Assembly (NCBI GenBank): GCA_025331445.1
Contig: JAIWNE010000073.1
Span: forward strand, 62,001-126,000
DNA: 64,000 bases
Reading direction: 5' to 3'
DNA from: Blakeslea trispora
Lineage: Eukaryota; Mucoromycota; Mucoromycetes; Mucorales; Choanephoraceae
Part shown: in pieces, positions 46,959-59,122 of the stretch
Position numbering within the stretch: the stretch's first letter is position 1
How the letters are laid out: every line of letters starts with the position of its first letter
Program-made: the position numbers and the translations under genes
The notes under the pieces: model-generated
What the model was told of the DNA's origin: nothing
The model's input: the letters and a program-made list of their open reading frames with translations, nothing else
The model's database searches: none

Positions 46959-48278
46959 ATGTCAATTGAATCAACAATATCAAGTACCAATTTAAGCAAC
47001 TTGGAAGACAACAGTGTTGATGTTACGACCCAGCAAATGAATGATACGACTGTCAACAAAGCTAATGACAACAAGAACGATTCCGCCAACAACAATTTAC
47101 CCGCTGATGATCAGAATGATAACAATGCCACTGATTTGATAGCACCTCCGAAATTCGATCAACATCAGTCACTAGAAAGCATCATTGAACAACTGACAGC
47201 CCAATTAAGAGAACTGACCATTTTGCTTTTGTGTGATGACTCTCACTCGGTCAAATTAAATGATTCATATAAAAATGTGAAACTCAAGTTAAAACGTTCA
47301 ATCAAAACTCAGGCCACTATTCAGAAGACCAAAAATGACTCTGCCAAAGTAGTACCTCGTAACTTGCCGCTGTTTCAATGGAAAGGTGGAATCTTACAAA
47401 ATGGCCACGAAATGATTTTTGGAAATGCCAAGTCTTGCAACCGCAACTTTGAAAACGTCTTGGTGTCGTGTAATTTGGACCTCAACGCACACTATAAACG
47501 ATTATTACCTTCGTGTCTTTCGGAAAAAATGAACCTTTGGTTAAATGATTTCTTGGAACAAAACCCCGGTACAAACTGGAAATGTGTATCAAATGCTCTT
47601 GAGGAGAAGTATGGTCTGCCAAGTGAGCAGCTTCAACAACTTGCCTTGAATGAACTTATCGAAGTTAAAATGAAGGAAAATGAGACAATGTTGCATTTTG
47701 TGGAACGATTTGATAACCTGCGAATGTATGCCAAAGTATTCCAAGAATCAATGCTCTGCCGTCTGTTTCTTGGTGCCTTGCCTCCCAAGTTAAACGATCA
47801 ATTGTCAACGTCCAATGCAACTGCGTCCACGGAGAAGAGGGATAAGATCCGCCACTTGATAGATAATGCCTTGCGGTTGGCTGCCTTGAAACCCGCTAAA
47901 GCAACAAATGACTACCATGCAACGATTCGTCCAAGGTTTAGTCGTCCGGAAGAACCTGTCAAGCGACCTAAGCTTTTTTGCCGTAATCACCCAGCAATGA
48001 ACAACCACACCACGGCTGAATGCCGCTATAAAGGTTCGAAACCTCCCTTAATTTATTCAAATGCAACAAAAAATGGGCTTTGTTACGATTGCCATCAGAA
48101 ATGGACCAAGGACCACAAATGCAGCAAGAAAATGAAAAACCATCGAAATGAATGGCCTATTGTACCTACCAGAATGGATATTGACTCTTCTGATGAAGAA
48201 AATGATTTGAAATTCAATGCGATGGACAAAATGAAAATAAAAATGAATTGCAAGTACAATGAACATGTGGTGTTTTAG
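46959..48278 (+). CDS. gag: Ty3/gypsy-type Gag, about 439 aa
   Basis: The first ATG in frame (MSIESTISST) starts an open frame to 48278. The first 100 residues are Asn/Asp-rich and likely disordered. Residues about 120-300 are the capsid-like gag domain (LPLFQWKGG, LNDFLEQNPGTNWKCVSNAL, ETMLHFVERFDNLR, CRLFLGALPPKL). The tail has two Cys/His clusters (CRNHPAMNNHTTAEC and CYDCHQKWTKDHKC), which replace a standard CCHC knuckle. Gag assembles the retrotransposon particle and binds its RNA. The stop arises where an insert begins (about 48271), so the natural C-terminus led on into the protease frame at 48670. It is the longest undamaged retroelement frame in the window. Confidence 0.85.
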   Translation: MSIESTISSTNLSNLEDNSVDVTTQQMNDTTVNKANDNKNDSANNNLPADDQNDNNATDLIAPPKFDQHQSLESIIEQLTAQLRELTILLLCDDSHSVKLNDSYKNVKLKLKRSIKTQATIQKTKNDSAKVVPRNLPLFQWKGGILQNGHEMIFGNAKSCNRNFENVLVSCNLDLNAHYKRLLPSCLSEKMNLWLNDFLEQNPGTNWKCVSNALEEKYGLPSEQLQQLALNELIEVKMKENETMLHFVERFDNLRMYAKVFQESMLCRLFLGALPPKLNDQLSTSNATASTEKRDKIRHLIDNALRLAALKPAKATNDYHATIRPRFSRPEEPVKRPKLFCRNHPAMNNHTTAECRYKGSKPPLIYSNATKNGLCYDCHQKWTKDHKCSKKMKNHRNEWPIVPTRMDIDSSDEENDLKFNAMDKMKIKMNCKYNEHVVF

Positions 48279-48680
48279 GGTTGTAGTGATATAAACGTGT
48301 TAAAGAAGAATAGAGTGAGACAAAGAAAGTACTTTGAGAATGTTTGTAGTGTTTTATTTCTTGTTAAGATTGGAAGAAGAGTTTCATAAGTTATCACTAC
48401 AACTACTATTTATACATGTCACAGTTATTTACAGCTTGTACTAAATTAGTGTACTTAGTCTATATGATTACATCACTCTCATCATTTACTTGTCTTTATA
48501 TGACTTAGTTAGATAAATGATGTTATGGAGTGATTGAGTCGGATTCTGTATATTGAGAACCTTATTGACTTTACTTCAGATGCTTTATTTAGTAAGGATT
48601 TACAGGGATTGATTTCATTATGTCTGATGTTATTATCCTTATGACTTATTTGGTTTACATGTTACTTTATTGTCATTGTT
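48271..48680 (-). repeat. Insert between gag and protease, possible reversed solo LTR
   Basis: About 400 bp separates gag from protease. On the minus strand it would start TGACAATAAAG and end CCCTAAAACA. It carries a TATA-like TGTATAAATAG near 48415, and a 12-bp inverted repeat lies at 48280-48291 and 48392-48403. A 5-bp target duplication could not be confirmed, so borders are approximate. Confidence 0.4.
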
Positions 48681-49191
48681 GAGACTTAAATGTGCTCAGA
48701 TCACCACAGAACATGATTTTTCCGAACATCCAAATGATTTGTTAAACAAAAACTCTATACATATTCCTTTGAGTATAGAAAATGTTAAGACTTTTGCTCT
48801 TCTGGCTACTGGGTCTACCTTTTCGATGATCTCCCCTAGTTTAGCAAACTATTTAAATGTTACTTTAATAAATGATGATAATAATGATAAAAGTAATTTT
48901 ATAATGTTGGGAAAATCAGATTTAAAAGTGAAAAGAATGGGTAAAACGAAAGAAAAAATGAAAATATGTTATAATGATATAACAGTATTTGCAAAACTTG
49001 AAATATTTAATATCAATGATGTTCACGTCATCATTGGAATGGACTTAATGACTTCTCTTGGAATGGGTGTTACTGGTTTGACTTACGACTGGGATACACC
49101 GGATCATGCTCTTGTCCCAGAGCCTATCGATCCTAATGCATACAAACCCAATGATTCACCTTATGGTACAAATGAAGAACGTGAAAAATGA
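48681..49191 (+). pseudogene. Gypsy retropepsin-like protease with altered active site
   Basis: Retropepsin fold: FALLATGSTFSMISPSLANYL, and later VHVIIGMDLMTSLGM (the second conserved ILG-type block). The family active site D-T/S-G is ATG here: codon GCT at 48805-48807 is Ala in place of Asp. The enzyme would not be expected to cut. The frame is otherwise open to 49191, with no RT following. Confidence 0.75.
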
Positions 49192-49516
49192 TAAATGAAC
49201 TTCAGCCTTATATCGACGCAGATGCTAATCTTGATCCTCGTGGTCACTGCACTCTACCCGGCAGTAAGATTTATCGATTAATATATTAAAATCATTCAGT
49301 CCTGCTAAAAAACAGTCACGGTACTGAGCGATTGTGTTTGCACAGCATATGCTTATTAAACTTATGCCTGCTACAAATTCTCAACCAATTGGCGAGCTCT
49401 AAATTATAAAATTAAACAAACAATACGTCAATTGTAGTAATTAGTTCCCTTTTATTCATTTATTATCCACTTTTTCTCGCTCCAACTCACGCTATACAAA
49501 CAAACTTTCAACAAAA
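49192..49516. other. Spacer upstream of the Helitron Rep gene
   Basis: No gene. May contain the 5' end and promoter of the Helitron; the element's terminus was not identified. Confidence 0.4.
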
Positions 49517-51607
49517 ATGTCTAACATCTACTGTGCTGCTTGCAACGAACCCGGTCATTTGAAACGCACATTCCGTGGTTGTAGAATGAACCCTCTCAAT
49601 CAAGCTCAGTCTGATTCTGTTGATCAGCCTTCGAACAACCATGGTTCTCTCCCTGAAAGCACCAATACTGGCGGAGGAGTTCGCTCTCGCAATCAACAAG
49701 CAACATTGAACATTGCAAAGAACTTGACTGCATTGCCAACAGTTCGAGACGGCCGTGGTTCCATGGACTGTGTTTGTTCTCATTGTGGTGCCTTAATGTG
49801 GATTGAAGAAAGAGTCGTTAGAAGTAGTAAGACTCACCCTGAGTTTCAACTTTGTTGTTGTAAAGGAAAATCTATTTTACCTTCTCTGCAACCCACACTA
49901 AGAGAAATTTCTGATTTACTTAAGAACAGTGATTCTATTTCTAAGGAATTCCAAAAAAACATTCGTCTTTACAATAGTTCTCTGAGTTTCACCTCATTCG
50001 GTGTTAACTTGGATTTGAGTTTGGCAAACCATTCTGTTGGTTCTTATACATTCAGAATTCAAGGAAGTCTTTACCACTTGATCGGGTCTGCTATGCCTTC
50101 ATATAACGCTAGCCCTAAGTTTGCTCAGATATATATTTACAATGCTGAACAAGAACTTGCCAATCGCCATGCAGTCGCACCCGGTATTAAAATCGAGACT
50201 CTTCAACAATTGCAAGAACTCATGCATCAGTTGAACCCATTTGTGTCAATCTTTAAGAACATGACGCAAATTGCAAAGGATCAACGCAATAGTTCTGAGG
50301 CTCAAACCTATGGGATTGAGTCGTTGGGTAACATCAAATTGGTATTTAGAGCTGAAGGTGTTCCGGATCGTAGACGCTACAACCGTCCAACTCATGGGTC
50401 TGAAATAGCTGCCATTATCATAGGTGGTGAAAATGATGATGACGCACCCAATCCACGAGACATCGTTGTCCGATACAAAGATGATTCTCTGACAAGAGTA
50501 AATGAGTCCAACCAGTTCTACGACCCATTGCACTATGTTCTTTTGTTTCCCACCGGTGAACCTGGCTGGAGTATTGAAACAAAAAGCATGTCTGGCAATC
50601 ACAAAGTAACTGTAATGGAATTCTACAGCTTTCGATTGATGTACAGACCTAATGACAATCATCTTTTGCATTCCTTTGGCGATCTTTTTCAACAATATAT
50701 TGTTGATAACTACGCTAAAATGGAACAGAATCGACTTTCATACATTCGTTTAAACCAGAAAAAGTTAAGATGTGAAGCTTATCAAGGTTTACAAGATGCT
50801 GTCCACGTTAATGATTATGTTAACTCGGCTGATCCACAAAGTTTAGCGAATATTGGTAAAAGAATTATATTACCATCTTCGTTCATTGGAGGTCCACGCC
50901 ACATGGCTCAACTTTATCAGGATTCCCTTAGCATTGTTAGAAGATTTGGTAAACCCGACTACTTCATTACCTTCACTTGCAATCCAAAGTGGCCTGAGAT
51001 TCAACGACAACTGTTGTATAACCAAAAAGCTTCAGATCGACCTGATCTTTGCTCTAGAGTTTTCAACCTTAAGCTTCGAGAACTTTTGGATGATCTCACA
51101 AAAAAGCATGTCTTAGGCAAAGTCATTGCTTTCATTTATACCATTGAGTTCCAAAAGCGAGGTTTACCTCATACACATATTCTTTTGATCATTGATCCTG
51201 CTGATAAGCCTCAGACTATTGAAGACTATGATAAGATTGTTTCTGCTGAAATTCCAGATCCTGATGCTTATCCTTTAGCACACGAAACAGTCATTAAACA
51301 TATGGTTCATGGTCCATGTGGAATCTTGAATTCGAACGCTGTCTGTATGGATTAAGAGAAAGGATGTACCAAAGGGTACTCTAAGGAGCTTTGTGAAGAA
51401 ACTACTGTCAGTCCCAATGGAGGCTATCCTATCTATAGAAGACGTAACAACGGATCATCAATCCCCAAAACTATCGATGGACACACTTACAATGCAGATA
51501 ACCGCTGGATTGTACCTCACAATTTATACCTTTGTTCCAAGTATGATGCACATATTAATGTCGAGCTATGCTCTTCAATCAACAGTGTCAAATACGTTTA
51601 CAAGTAT
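49517..51607 (+). pseudogene. Helitron RepHel, N-terminal and Rep part, truncated
   Basis: Starts MSNIYCAACNEPGHLK (a Cys/His knuckle) and has a second Cys cluster CVCSHCGALMW. The Helitron-like N-terminal domain follows (YNRPTHGSEIAAIIIG, YDPLHYVLLFPTGEPGW, FGDLFQQYIVD, PSSFIGGPRHMAQLYQD, FGKPDYFITFTCNPKWPEI). Then the Rep HUH motif GLPHTHIL. A TAA at 51353 follows AVCMD; in the same frame CTKGYSKELC and RWIVPHNLYLCSKYDAH continue to NSVKYVYKY, the catalytic Tyr motif. A foldback element begins directly after KYVYKY (51608), so the helicase half is missing. Rep nicks and joins single strands during rolling-circle transposition. Confidence 0.92.
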
Positions 51608-54600
51608 CACCACGGCGTAAAGGAGTTTTAAAAATATTCGAGTAAGGTTTTTCTAATTGAGGTCAATATTCAGCTTTTATAGACATGGTTCTTTTGGCTT
51701 TTGAAATGATTAAAGTGATGGATTTTTTGGTTGAAATGTAAGGTAGAGACTTAAGGGAGGTTTTTTTTTTTAATTTGAAGCTGATCTGAAGAGATGAGTT
51801 GATCTCGTTTTTTTTTTACATGTCAAAGGCCATAAAATAAATAAAAAGACTAAGAAAAATAATCTGTGAGAAAGAGATTTGGCTGAACAGAGAAAAAAAA
51901 ATAGCAGTGAAAATGAAGAGATAATCAAATGGGGTGATCGATTTCAGAATTTATGCAAAAGAAATGTACAAAAAGGGTAAATGGGGGGATAGGCCAAGTG
52001 AGGTGAAACAGTCTGGGTAAAAAATAAAGATGTATGCAAATTTAATTTAAAGGTAAAGAAGAAGTAAAAGGAAGGCAACTTCTTGAGGTAAACTCAGATT
52101 TATTATGAAAAAATGGTAGCAGGCTAAAAGAGAAGAAAAAGAAGCATACGCTATTAGATCTATAAAGCCAAAGGCTAAAGACCCAATTTTTAATTTTTTG
52201 TGTAATCATAACAAGGTGAGGAAAGCTAAAAAGGTGTAAAAAAGTGTTAAAAAGTGTAAAAAATGAAATAGCAAGGTTAAGAGAAGGTGTTTGTTATTCA
52301 TGCTTTTAAATTTTAAGATGGTAGTACAAGAAAGTTACGATCATGACTAAATGTCGATCTTGAGATCTCTCACCACCATCACTGAAGCAACATGAGCACA
52401 TGGAGAAGGACTCGTTGTTGCTGTAAGTGTCTTTAAGTCAAATAATGACTGGCAAAATGAATAACAGACATTCCAGCAGTTAGGTAAAATAAAAACTGCA
52501 CTCATCTTTGTATAAAGCGAGGTCGTATAGTTTGGGCTGAATCAAATTGCATTGTATGAGGGTAAGCAGTGCTTAGAAAAGCTGAAAAAGATAGATGCTG
52601 GTGTAAGATTATGGGCAATTACTTAAAGAGAAGTTTAGATAGGAGAAAAGAAACAAATGCTACTTTGAAGCAAGTCAAAAGGAAAGAAAGAAAAGTAATT
52701 ACAATCACTACTGAATCACTATTTTATCCTCAGCTAATGACTCTCACTAAATAAGGATGAAATGTTTTATTATCTCTTTTAAAAACTGTGAGTTTTAGAC
52801 ATTGGAAGCCAATCTTGAGACTAGGCAAATCAACAGTGAAGACAAACAACTTCAAATACTCTAAATTAGGTATTTGACTTGATGGTGAATTACAATGCTT
52901 AGTTGAGAAGTCATGAAAGAGGAACAGAAGGATCAATTTTAGGCTTTAAATGACTAATCCATTCACTTCTTTTATAGGAACAATTGATAATTGCACATAT
53001 CTATCGTAAGAGATATCATCAACAGATTTCAATACTTATGGTCAATGTTATCAATAAATGGATTCAAAGGGTGTCATAAGAAGTATTTGTGTCAGTGAGC
53101 CTTTACAATAAATAAATAATCTTATTACATTTGGCTTCTGATGTGCCATCCTATTGTTATAGTCTATTATATCTCTAACAAGAGCGACACTATATAATAG
53201 GGTTGCTCTTGATACATTTTATTTTTAAGCTAGTTACTTGTATGTTAAAAAATAGTTCATTCATATACATGTATAATTTTGAGACAGCTTGACGCTTTGC
53301 TATCAACTTTTTTATAGATTCTACTTTAGTATTTCTTTAGGATCCCCTTTACAAAAGCGTTCCTTTAATTGATCACTAATAAGATCTGTTCATGCAAATC
53401 CAAGACATTTTCCTTTTCAGTACAATTTTAGCCTGAATCTGTCAATGAAATCATACTTTCTTCCCATCACTGCCATATTTCTCATATATACTGGCCTTTT
53501 TTTTTCAATCCCCCATTTTCTTTTTCTCTCTTTTTGTTTCATTAAACGCACAGCAAAAGGTAAGCACTTTTATCTCTTTTTTTTTTATAAATATCATATA
53601 ATCCATCAACATCACTGACTCTTTTATTTTACAATAGCTACATGTATATCACCTTATCATGACGATATCTCAATAACTCGACTACGCTTCTCTTCTATTT
53701 CTTTGAATCCTTCAACTCTTCTTCCGTATATATCTGTTTATCATCAACTTTATATACATTTATATAAACACTCATATAAGCCCTGATTGACAATCCTTTA
53801 TCCATGACACCTTCTTCTGCACTACTTTTCACCATCTCATCCATGACTTTTTGATCCAAACTGCCTGTTCTCTACCATGTTTCTCAAACTTATACATCTT
53901 TGACTGATATTTGAATACCACCTCCATTTATGCTGCCTATCTAGATTGATGCCTCTCTTTCAAATTGCTCTTGCCTTAGGTCTTTCGGTTTCTCCATTTG
54001 TTTGTCTATCTTATTCCTTGCATCGCATTTACTAACTTGCTCTGTTTGTAGTCATTGCCTTAGAGCCTTTTGACACACACACATCCAATTGTCTACCATG
54101 CTTCCATCCTATGTCTGATTTGTTCATGTCTACCTTCTTTCTTATGTGCTCATGTGATCTTTCTCTCTAACTATTGCCACTGGTCATTGTCCTAAATTCA
54201 AGAGATACTTTTTCTTTCTGATATACCGTCGTTCAGGGTACTTGGTCTCTTCTCATGTCGCCATCTCTCTACCTCATCTTTAAGAAATACTCTTTACCTC
54301 CTATTTTCCTTCCACTACTATGGTCATGCCTTTTAAAGGTTGAAGAATCTCTTTTTGGTTGAACTTGGGTTCCTTCCAACTTTACTGCTTGTGCTTTTCT
54401 TCTTTTTGTGTCTTCTCGCTTTTGTTCATGCTTACATGTGAGCTCCATCCCAGACGAGGTTGCCTCATCGCTTTGAATCTCTTTCGTGACAAGTGAAATA
54501 CCGCTTCCAGATTATTTTGACTCTGCTATCTTACCAAATAAATCCCTCTTTATCAACTGTTTACTTTTGACTGTTGCTCTCACTGCTGGCTGGACTCATG

Positions 54601-57152
54601 AGGTACCTAATCACAACTAAAGGACACAACATGCTGATGGCAAACTACATGTGTAAAGTATCGCGTCTAATCTTTATTTTTTTGTTTTAAGACTTTCTAT
54701 GCTATTTACTTTCTTCCTCTATTGTTTCTGACTCTTTTGTATACTGGTGACTAGTGATCTCTCAGTTGGTGTTGCTCATGACCTTGCATGTTGCTTCAAG
54801 ATGGCTGTCAAGAAAAAAATTAATTTCGAAAAAATTACTCTCGGTTAAGGCTGTATATTTTTTCAAGCGCAGCTACTGTAAAGCTTATTGATGGCTCTAG
54901 TCATGGAAATTAACTCATTTCTGCTTCCTATTCTGCTTCTTATGGTCCCAAAAGGTACCTATATCAAAGCCAAGCATGCCAATCTATCTGAGTACACCCG
55001 ATGCAGCATCCCTATTACAAAAAAAGACATCTGAGCTACAAATCAGCCTAAAGAAAAACCCATATATAGCATATATTGATTCAAATTAATAAAATCAAAG
55101 AAGCTCAATTTGCCCATAATACTTAAATAATCCAATCATATGTCAAGCTTATCCGAAGATTAAAGCGATACGATTAGCCCATTTATTGCTTATACTTCTA
55201 AAACTTGTTAAATCATCATTACTATATACTCTAAAGGCCATTTGTCACTATAACTCCCCTTTGAGACCTAAGTTAGATATGATTCGACTATAAACAACTC
55301 CTATTTAAAGTAATTCGCGAAAGGGTTTTGCCTTTCAACAAAAAATGTCAGAATCTGACAAAATATCATGTTAGATTGCTTAAAAAACCTTAAACCGCCT
55401 TAATTGAATTTCAAGGTTTACGTGTCAGAATCTGACAAAAAATAATGTAATTTCAATATTTTTTAAGCCGTGGTGAAAGATAGATGCCATCATTGTCAAC
55501 ATCATTTCCGGTGAAAGAATCTATTCAACTTACATATCAGTAGCACTTTTGATTATTAAAGGTTCTTTAAAGGGTGTCATATTTTTGAAAGGTAAGCATC
55601 TATCTGGTGGATTGCATTATAGATAGTTGGATTATTTTTTTTATCATTTGGAAAATAAAGACATGTTGTGATGGATCTATCTGAAAAGTGAATCTTGAAT
55701 TGTTGCTAGCATTGACCGAAAATGTTGATGATTGTTGATGATATACTCATTTCGATAAACATGTACAACAACCAATTGTTCCTGTAAAAGAAGTGAATGG
55801 ATTAGTCATTTAAAGCCTAAAATTGATCCTTCTGTTCCTCTTTCATGACTTCTCAACTAAGCATTGTAATTCACCATCAAGTCAAATACCTAATTTAGAG
55901 TATTTGAAGTTGTTTGTCTTCACTGTTGATTTGCCTAGTCTCAAGATTGGCTTCCAATGTCTAAAACTCACAGTTTTTAAAAGAGATAATAAAACATTTC
56001 ATCCTTATTTAGTGAGAGTCATTAGCTGAGGATAAAATAGTGATTCAGTAGTGATTGTAATTACTTTTCTTTCTTTCCTTTTGACTTGCTTCAAAGTAGC
56101 ATTTGTTTCTTTTCTCCTATCTAAACTTCTCTTTAAGTAATTGCCCATAATCTTACACCAGCATCTATCTTTTTCAGCTTTTCTAAGCACTGCTTACCCT
56201 CATACAATGCAATTTGATTCAGCCCAAACTATACGACCTCGCTTTATACAAAGATGAGTGCAGTTTTTATTTTACCTAACTGCTGGAATGTCTGTTATTC
56301 ATTTTGCCAGTCATTATTTGACTTAAAGACACTTACAGCAACAACGAGTCCTTCTCCATGTGCTCATGTTGCTTCAGTGATGGTGGTGAGAGATCTCAAG
56401 ATCGACATTTAGTCATGATCGTAACTTTCTTGTACTACCATCTTAAAATTTAAAAGCATGAATAACAAACACCTTCTCTTAACCTTGCTATTTCATTTTT
56501 TACACTTTTTAACACTTTTTTACACCTTTTTAGCTTTCCTCACCTTGTTATGATTACACAAAAAATTAAAAATTGGGTCTTTAGCCTTTGGCTTTATAGA
56601 TCTAATAGCGTATGCTTCTTTTTCTTCTCTTTTAGCCTGCTACCATTTTTTCATAATAAATCTGAGTTTACCTCAAGAAGTTGCCTTCCTTTTACTTCTT
56701 CTTTACCTTTAAATTAAATTTGCATACATCTTTATTTTTTACCCAGACTGTTTCACCTCACTTGGCCTATCCCCCCATTTACCCTTTTTGTACATTTCTT
56801 TTGCATAAATTCTGAAATCGATCACCCCATTTGATTATCTCTTCATTTTCACTGCTATTTTTTTTTCTCTGTTCAGCCAAATCTCTTTCTCACAGATTAT
56901 TTTTCTTAGTCTTTTTATTTATTTTATGGCCTTTGACATGTAAAAAAAAAACGAGATCAACTCATCTCTTCAGATCAGCTTCAAATTAAAAAAAAAAAAC
57001 CTCCCTTAAGTCTCTACCTTACATTTCAACCAAAAAATCCATCACTTTAATCATTTCAAAAGCCAAAAGAACCATGTCTATAAAAGCTGAATATTGACCT
57101 CAATTAGAAAAACCTTACTCGAATATTTTTAAAACTCCTTTACGCCGTGGTG
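51608..57152. mobile_element. 5.5-kb foldback element with nearly identical 1.37-kb arms
   Basis: Ends CACCACGGCG (51608) and its inverse (57152). The left arm 51608 to about 52975 and right arm about 55784 to 57152 are almost perfect inverse copies: the two 61- and 68-residue frames in each arm translate identically, and positions mirror with only a one-base offset. Beyond these points homology falls sharply. The centre holds a copy of the 2.4-kb repeat. No gene is supported. A related, diverged arm pair lies at 12581-14722. The element cut a Helitron on the left and abuts the Tnp2-type copy B on the right. Confidence 0.85.
53062..55475 (+). repeat. 2.4-kb dispersed non-coding repeat, copy 2, inside the foldback element
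   Basis: Direct copy of 37416-39825. It ends GCCGTGGTG, the same terminal motif as the foldback element. Two 15-base palindromic motifs TGTCAGAATCTGACA lie at 55346 and 55423, degenerate in the other copy. Confidence 0.8.
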
Positions 57153-59122
57153 TTTTAATAAAACTCCCAACTTTTACTAATAACTTTACCTCTTGATACA
57201 TTTTGTCATTCATAGGATTGATCTCTAGTAAATCAGATGTAAATTCGGCTAAGTATTGTTGTTTGGAGAGTGAAAGTATTGTCTTCAATAAACTGAAGTG
57301 ATAAAAGCAGTTACCATAATTTGAAGGTGCATTCCGAATGTTTAGGTTGATTCAATCAGAAATGATAATGACTCCATACTACCTTCAAAGGTTTATATGG
57401 GAGTCAGGTAAACAATTGTAGAAATGGAACAACATCTTACTCTGCTTTAAAAATCCATTGGGCTTCTTCATAAGACAAACATTTAACAGTGAGACTAATA
57501 CATTATCTATTTTCATGAAATGTTAGATTATAAAGACATATATAATGCCATCGAGTTGCTTACCTTTGCTTCATATTAAGCGCGATTAAAAGAATTCTCA
57601 TGTTAGTGTAATCATCTCCACCACTGATAGTTTAGAAAATATTGTAATTATTGATCTTTTTTATATGATTTAGTTATGGCGTATTTATAAAAAACTGCAA
57701 TTGTCTGCTTTGTGATGGTAAGATGAGTGACTGTATGATAAAGACTTGAGCTGCCCAGATTGATCGTGAACAAACCTAAAAAATAAGCCTCCTTTTAGAC
57801 AGATAAAAGAACGGATAAGTTAGCAATCATGTAGCATGGTCTGAATGATACACCTTAACTCGGAAAGGAAATACTCTCGAGATTCAGAAAAAAAAAGGGT
57901 GTAGTGATCAATATAGTGAAGGAAAAAAAAGTCGAGAAAAAAAGTAGAGGAAAAAAAGCCGAGAAAAAAAACGGAAAGAGAGTAATGTCACCCCCATAAA
58001 TAACACGGAATTTTGGGGGCCAATTTACTTTTAAAGTATGTCAGCTATCCTAATGTAGGTAAAGAGAGAAATGAAATGGAACCTTCTTAGAAATTGGCCA
58101 ATCAGAGTAGCGAATTTCTATCACTATGAAAAAGGTAAATGTTGATGATTTGGTCTAATCTTCTCTTTGCATCATACGCTTCAACCAAAAGTAAAATAAT
58201 GTCTATGATAGTGATGAATTCAATTATTTAATTACAAAAAATGAGATGTAGTCAAAAAGATGATCACATTTGAATAATGGAAAAATAAAGAGATAATCAT
58301 TACATTCTAACAGTGATATCATTTACTTGAAGCATTGATATCATATGCTTTGACTTGCTTTAGCATATTAAGAACATACTGTAACTCCTATAACTTGTAT
58401 GAAATAAGTATTCGAAAATGAGATTCTGCTTACGAATAGAAAAGAGACAGAATCATACATCTCATTGACAAAAGCGTTTACCTGAATTTAATTCAATCTA
58501 TGAAAACAAGTATTCCTTTATTTAAAAAAGTTGACTCCTATGAGCACATGCTAGCTTTCACTCTACTCATCTGTTGTGCATGTCGACATCTCAAACTCAC
58601 TTGAGCATGCGAGAAGGTAGGCCATCATGAAAAAAGCTTAAGAAAAAGAAGAAATAAATTAAAGCGCTTACGGCTACCCTAAGAAGCGGCTGTTGAAATG
58701 AAAAAGGTAGAAAATCTGGAAGGTGATTGGCTAGTTCTCTAAAGATTGCATTAGTAAAGGTACATTTTGTAATCAAAGACATGGATATGTATTTAAGAAT
58801 GTTTACCTTCAAGGTAATAAATAATCTGAACAAGAATTGGATTATTTGTATTTTAGGAATAAATGAATGTTGATTTATCAACGAATTTGATTCATGCTTG
58901 AATAAAAACGATTCAAATGATCATTGTCATGATTTTAATAAAATTTAATAAAGAATTAACATTTTTCAAGAGATAAATTAAACAAAACATGATTTAGTGC
59001 CAACCACCCTACCCATTATTTATTTTCCTAAAAAGAGAGAGAGAAAAAAGAGAGAAAAAAGAGAGAGAAAAGAGCAAGAAAAAAGAAAAAAAAAGAGAGA
59101 GACAGAAAGAGACCAAAACCAA

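Noticed and set aside
52569..52936. Open frames present identically in both foldback arms (also 55823-56190)
   Set aside because: Identity follows from the palindrome itself. The frames overlap on opposite strands, have no motifs and are not kept in the diverged arm at 12.6-14.5 kb.
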